From Aureitalea marina (GTDB taxonomy: Bacteria; Bacteroidota; Bacteroidia; Flavobacteriales; Flavobacteriaceae): 64,000 nt of DNA. A model generated the notes under the pieces. The model worked only from the letters and a program-made list of their open reading frames with translations. It was not told the DNA's origin and made no database searches. A program made the position numbers and the translations under genes. Where the stretch lies: NCBI RefSeq assembly GCF_002943755.1, contig NZ_MQUB01000001.1:1414501-1478500 (forward strand). Direction: 5' to 3'. This document shows, piece by piece, positions 61,389-64,000 of the stretch. The stretch's first letter is position 1; each line of letters begins with the position of its first letter.

Positions 61389-64000
61389 ATGAGAAAATTA
61401 CTCGCGCTATTTCTGCTTCTCACGGCAATACCATTGTTATCACAATCCGTTTCCCAGGATTTACTAAAAAGCATGAAACCTCGGAATATCGGTCCTGGTG
61501 GGATGTCTGGACGGGTTACCGCAATAGATGTTCAACTTAGCAATCCCGATGTAATGTATGTCGGTACGGCGTCTGGTGGACTTTGGAAATCGACCAGTGG
61601 AGGGATCAAATGGGAGCCCATCTTTGACGATCAACCAACGGCTTCGATCGGAGCTGTTGCTGTCCAACAATCTAACCCATCGGTCATCTGGGTTGGTACC
61701 GGAGAAGGAAACCCACGAAACAGTTTGAACGGCGGTTTTGGGGTATACAAGTCCCTAGATGGTGGTAAAAACTGGATATCTATGGGATTGGAAAAGACAA
61801 GGCACATTCACCGCATCATTGTAGATCCGACCAATCCTGATGTAGTTTACGTAGGAGCAATTGGTTCACCTTGGGGAGAGCACCCGGAGCGAGGTGTTTA
61901 CAAAACCACGGATGGTGGGAAGACTTGGAAGCAGATTCTGTTCAATAATATCAAGACCGGAGTCGCAGATATGGTCATGGACCCAAGCAACCCAAACAAA
62001 TTGATCGTAGCCATGTGGGAGCACAAGAGAGACCCTTGGTTCTTTAAATCTGGCGGAGAAGGCTCTGGGATCTACATAACACACGATGGTGGGGACACTT
62101 GGAAAGAGATGACCGATGCAGAAGGATTACCAAAAGGGGACCTAGGACGTATCGGACTGGCCATAGCCCGCAACAAACCCAACGTGATATATGCACTGGT
62201 GGAAGCTAAGAAGAATGCACTATACAAGAGCACCGATGGCGGATTCAATTGGAGTAAGGTAAACGACAAGAACGATATTGGGAACCGCCCCTTCTACTAC
62301 TCGGAGATCTATGTGGATCCAGAAAATGAGAATAGGGTTTTCAGCATATTTACCTATGTGAACGTATCCGAAGATGGCGGGAAGAACTTTGAACAGCTAA
62401 TGCCAGCCTATGGAGTGAGCAATGGGGTTCACCCGGATCACCATGCCTGGTGGATACATCCGGAGAATGGCCAATTCATGATCGATGGTAATGACGGTGG
62501 GCTGAACATCACCAAAGATGGTGGAAAAACCTGGCGCTTCATCGGTAATCTGCCGGTGGGACAATTCTATCACATTGCCGTGGACAATGAATATCCCTAC
62601 AATGTATACGGTGGAATGCAAGATAACGGTAGCTGGAGAGGGCCGGCTTATGTCTGGAGAAGCCAGGGTATCAGAAACCATTACTGGCAGGAAATCTCCT
62701 TTGGTGACGGATTTGACGTAGTTCCGGACCGGGATGACAGCCAATTTGGTTGGAGTATGAGCCAGCAAGGTTTTGTGAGCAGATACGATTGGAAGACAGG
62801 GAACAATTATTCGGTACGTCCTACCCACCCGGACCCGGATATGCTCCTCAGGTTTAACTGGAATTCCGCCATCAATATTGACCCATTTGACAACAATACG
62901 ATCTATTTTGGAAGTCAATTTGTGCACAAGAGTACAGACAAGGGCCTGACCTGGGAGGTGATCTCACCGGATCTCACCACCAACGACCCGGAAAAGCAGA
63001 AACAGAGTGAAAGTGGTGGTCTGACCATGGACGCTACCGGCGCAGAGAATCACTGTACAGTTTTAGTTATAGAACCTTCCGAACTGGAGCAAAACATGAT
63101 GTGGGCTGCCACCGATGACGGCCGCGTACATTACACCCGGGACGGCGGAGCCAGCTGGAACGAGGTGACTAAAAACATCAAAGGCTTGCCAGCAGGAAGT
63201 TGGATCGTGCAAATAAAGGCATCCAATAAAAGACAAGGAGAAGCCCTTTTGGTAGCCAACGATTATCGACGCTTCAACTACACGCCTTATGTGTACCGCA
63301 CCACAGATTACGGAGCCAGCTGGACCCGTATAGTAGATCAGAACGATGTGATCAGCTATGCCCTATCGATCGTTGAAGACCCGATTGAGAAGAACTTGTT
63401 ATTCTTAGGGACGGACGATGGCTTATATGTTTCTTTCGATGCTGGTGCCAATTGGGATAAGTGGACCAACGGTTTTCCAACCACCTCGGTAAAAGACCTG
63501 GTGATCCACCCAAGGGAGAACGACCTGGTCATTGGAACATTTGGACGAGCGGCTTGGATTTTAGATGATATTCGTCCGCTGCGTGCACTTGCGAAAGACA
63601 AGAGCATATTGGACGGTAACATCAAATTATTTGACCCGCCAACGGCTTATCAGGCCTCTTACCGGGAAGCCAGCGGAACTCGTTTTGGTGGAGACGCCTT
63701 ATACAATGGCGAGAATCGGGATTACGGGTCCATCATGAAGTACTACTTCCAGAAAAAAGAAGAAGAGAAATCTGATGACAGTCAGGAAGAGGAAAACAGT
63801 GAAGCGGACAAGGACAAACCTTCTAAGGATTCATTGTATATGAAGATCTATGACGGCAGCCGCCTGATTCGCAGCCTGAAACGGAAGATCCCTGATACCA
63901 CTGGTGTATTCACCTGGACCTGGTTTATGGACGAAGCCGGTGTAGACCGACCTAGTCGTACTATCCGGAAACGTCGAAACGAACCAGGAGGAACCAGCGT
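61389..64000 (+). CDS. Secreted VPS10/BNR beta-propeller protein (3' end outside window)
   Basis: The frame from ATG 61389 stays open to the window end, giving at least 870 residues; the stop is outside. It has a signal peptide (MRKLLALFLLLTAIPLLS, cleaved near SQS) and a sortilin-type ten-blade propeller with many Asp-box motifs: KSTSGGIKWEPIF, KSLDGGKNWISMG, KTTDGGKTWKQIL, KSTDGGFNWSKVN, THDGGDTWKEM and YVSFDAGANWDKW. A charged linker (KKEEEKSDDSQEEENSEADK) follows around residue 790. Such proteins are often called glycosyl hydrolases, but no catalytic pair is visible; a binding role is as likely. Confidence 0.92.
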   Translation, partial: MRKLLALFLLLTAIPLLSQSVSQDLLKSMKPRNIGPGGMSGRVTAIDVQLSNPDVMYVGTASGGLWKSTSGGIKWEPIFDDQPTASIGAVAVQQSNPSVIWVGTGEGNPRNSLNGGFGVYKSLDGGKNWISMGLEKTRHIHRIIVDPTNPDVVYVGAIGSPWGEHPERGVYKTTDGGKTWKQILFNNIKTGVADMVMDPSNPNKLIVAMWEHKRDPWFFKSGGEGSGIYITHDGGDTWKEMTDAEGLPKGDLGRIGLAIARNKPNVIYALVEAKKNALYKSTDGGFNWSKVNDKNDIGNRPFYYSEIYVDPENENRVFSIFTYVNVSEDGGKNFEQLMPAYGVSNGVHPDHHAWWIHPENGQFMIDGNDGGLNITKDGGKTWRFIGNLPVGQFYHIAVDNEYPYNVYGGMQDNGSWRGPAYVWRSQGIRNHYWQEISFGDGFDVVPDRDDSQFGWSMSQQGFVSRYDWKTGNNYSVRPTHPDPDMLLRFNWNSAINIDPFDNNTIYFGSQFVHKSTDKGLTWEVISPDLTTNDPEKQKQSESGGLTMDATGAENHCTVLVIEPSELEQNMMWAATDDGRVHYTRDGGASWNEVTKNIKGLPAGSWIVQIKASNKRQGEALLVANDYRRFNYTPYVYRTTDYGASWTRIVDQNDVISYALSIVEDPIEKNLLFLGTDDGLYVSFDAGANWDKWTNGFPTTSVKDLVIHPRENDLVIGTFGRAAWILDDIRPLRALAKDKSILDGNIKLFDPPTAYQASYREASGTRFGGDALYNGENRDYGSIMKYYFQKKEEEKSDDSQEEENSEADKDKPSKDSLYMKIYDGSRLIRSLKRKIPDTTGVFTWTWFMDEAGVDRPSRTIRKRRNEPGGTS

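Noticed and set aside
1-64000. tRNA, rRNA, IS elements, prophage or toxin-antitoxin genes
   Set aside because: I searched the gene-free stretches by eye and saw no cloverleaf, transposase or phage structural gene; the tail-fibre-like proteins have no phage neighbours.

Overview
The window is chromosomal DNA of a marine-type Flavobacteriaceae bacterium. Evidence read directly: a type IX secretion cargo with a gliding-motility C-terminal domain, a second protein with a type A sorting tail, a CarB lacking the C-terminal allosteric domain, and repeated TAnnTTTG promoter boxes (the Bacteroidetes -7 element), several with an upstream TTG. The genus cannot be decided from this window. I see no rRNA, tRNA, CRISPR array, IS element or prophage.

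Layout. 1-1965: three tandem secreted proteins that join a flavobacterial GINTTDPQ...DVNG module to a C-terminal module resembling phage tail-fibre ends. 2046-5159: carB and rpmH. 5320-12231: housekeeping genes (TauE/SafE half-transporter, lytic transglycosylase, hydrolase, pirin, GNAT, an SLC13 permease with an in-frame stop, mtaB). 12232-12695: a gene-free stretch with 21 tandem heptamers and a small inverted copy. 12723-18067: peptide-binding lipoprotein, GlmU-like nucleotidyltransferase (frameshifted), rpmE2, DUF4199 protein, GT2. 18051-25390: T9SS cargo with lipoprotein, phosphosugar mutase, MsbA-like ABC exporter (frameshifted). 25391-25840: a gene-free stretch in which three different hairpins present the same GTTGGGGCT loop. 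25841-27407: ECF sigma factor, putative anti-sigma protein and a small periplasmic protein. 27460-35588: YCF48-like lipoprotein, RsmB-type methyltransferase, T9SS cargo, purL. 35696-43490: a beta-oxidation cluster (acyl-CoA ligase, MarR regulator, fused dehydrogenase/hydratase, thiolase, acyl-CoA dehydrogenase) with a palindromic operator candidate in front of the MarR gene. 43494-47089: aldose epimerase and envelope proteins. 47203-56463: a peptide/amide degradation cluster (M28 and M1 peptidases, nitrilase-type hydrolase, two amidohydrolases, YdeI-like). 56473-64000: mini ABC pair, LysM protein, second TauE/SafE (frameshifted), MoxR-type ATPase with VWA partner, and the start of a large VPS10/BNR secreted protein.

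A property of the whole window matters for every user. Five conserved genes are broken, and each is repaired by adding exactly one base inside a short G/C run. That regularity looks more like a sequencing or assembly artefact than gene decay. Two further genes carry an in-frame TAA. The most unusual non-coding signals are the dispersed heptanucleotide repeats (three loci) and the shared-loop hairpin region near 25.4-25.7 kb.
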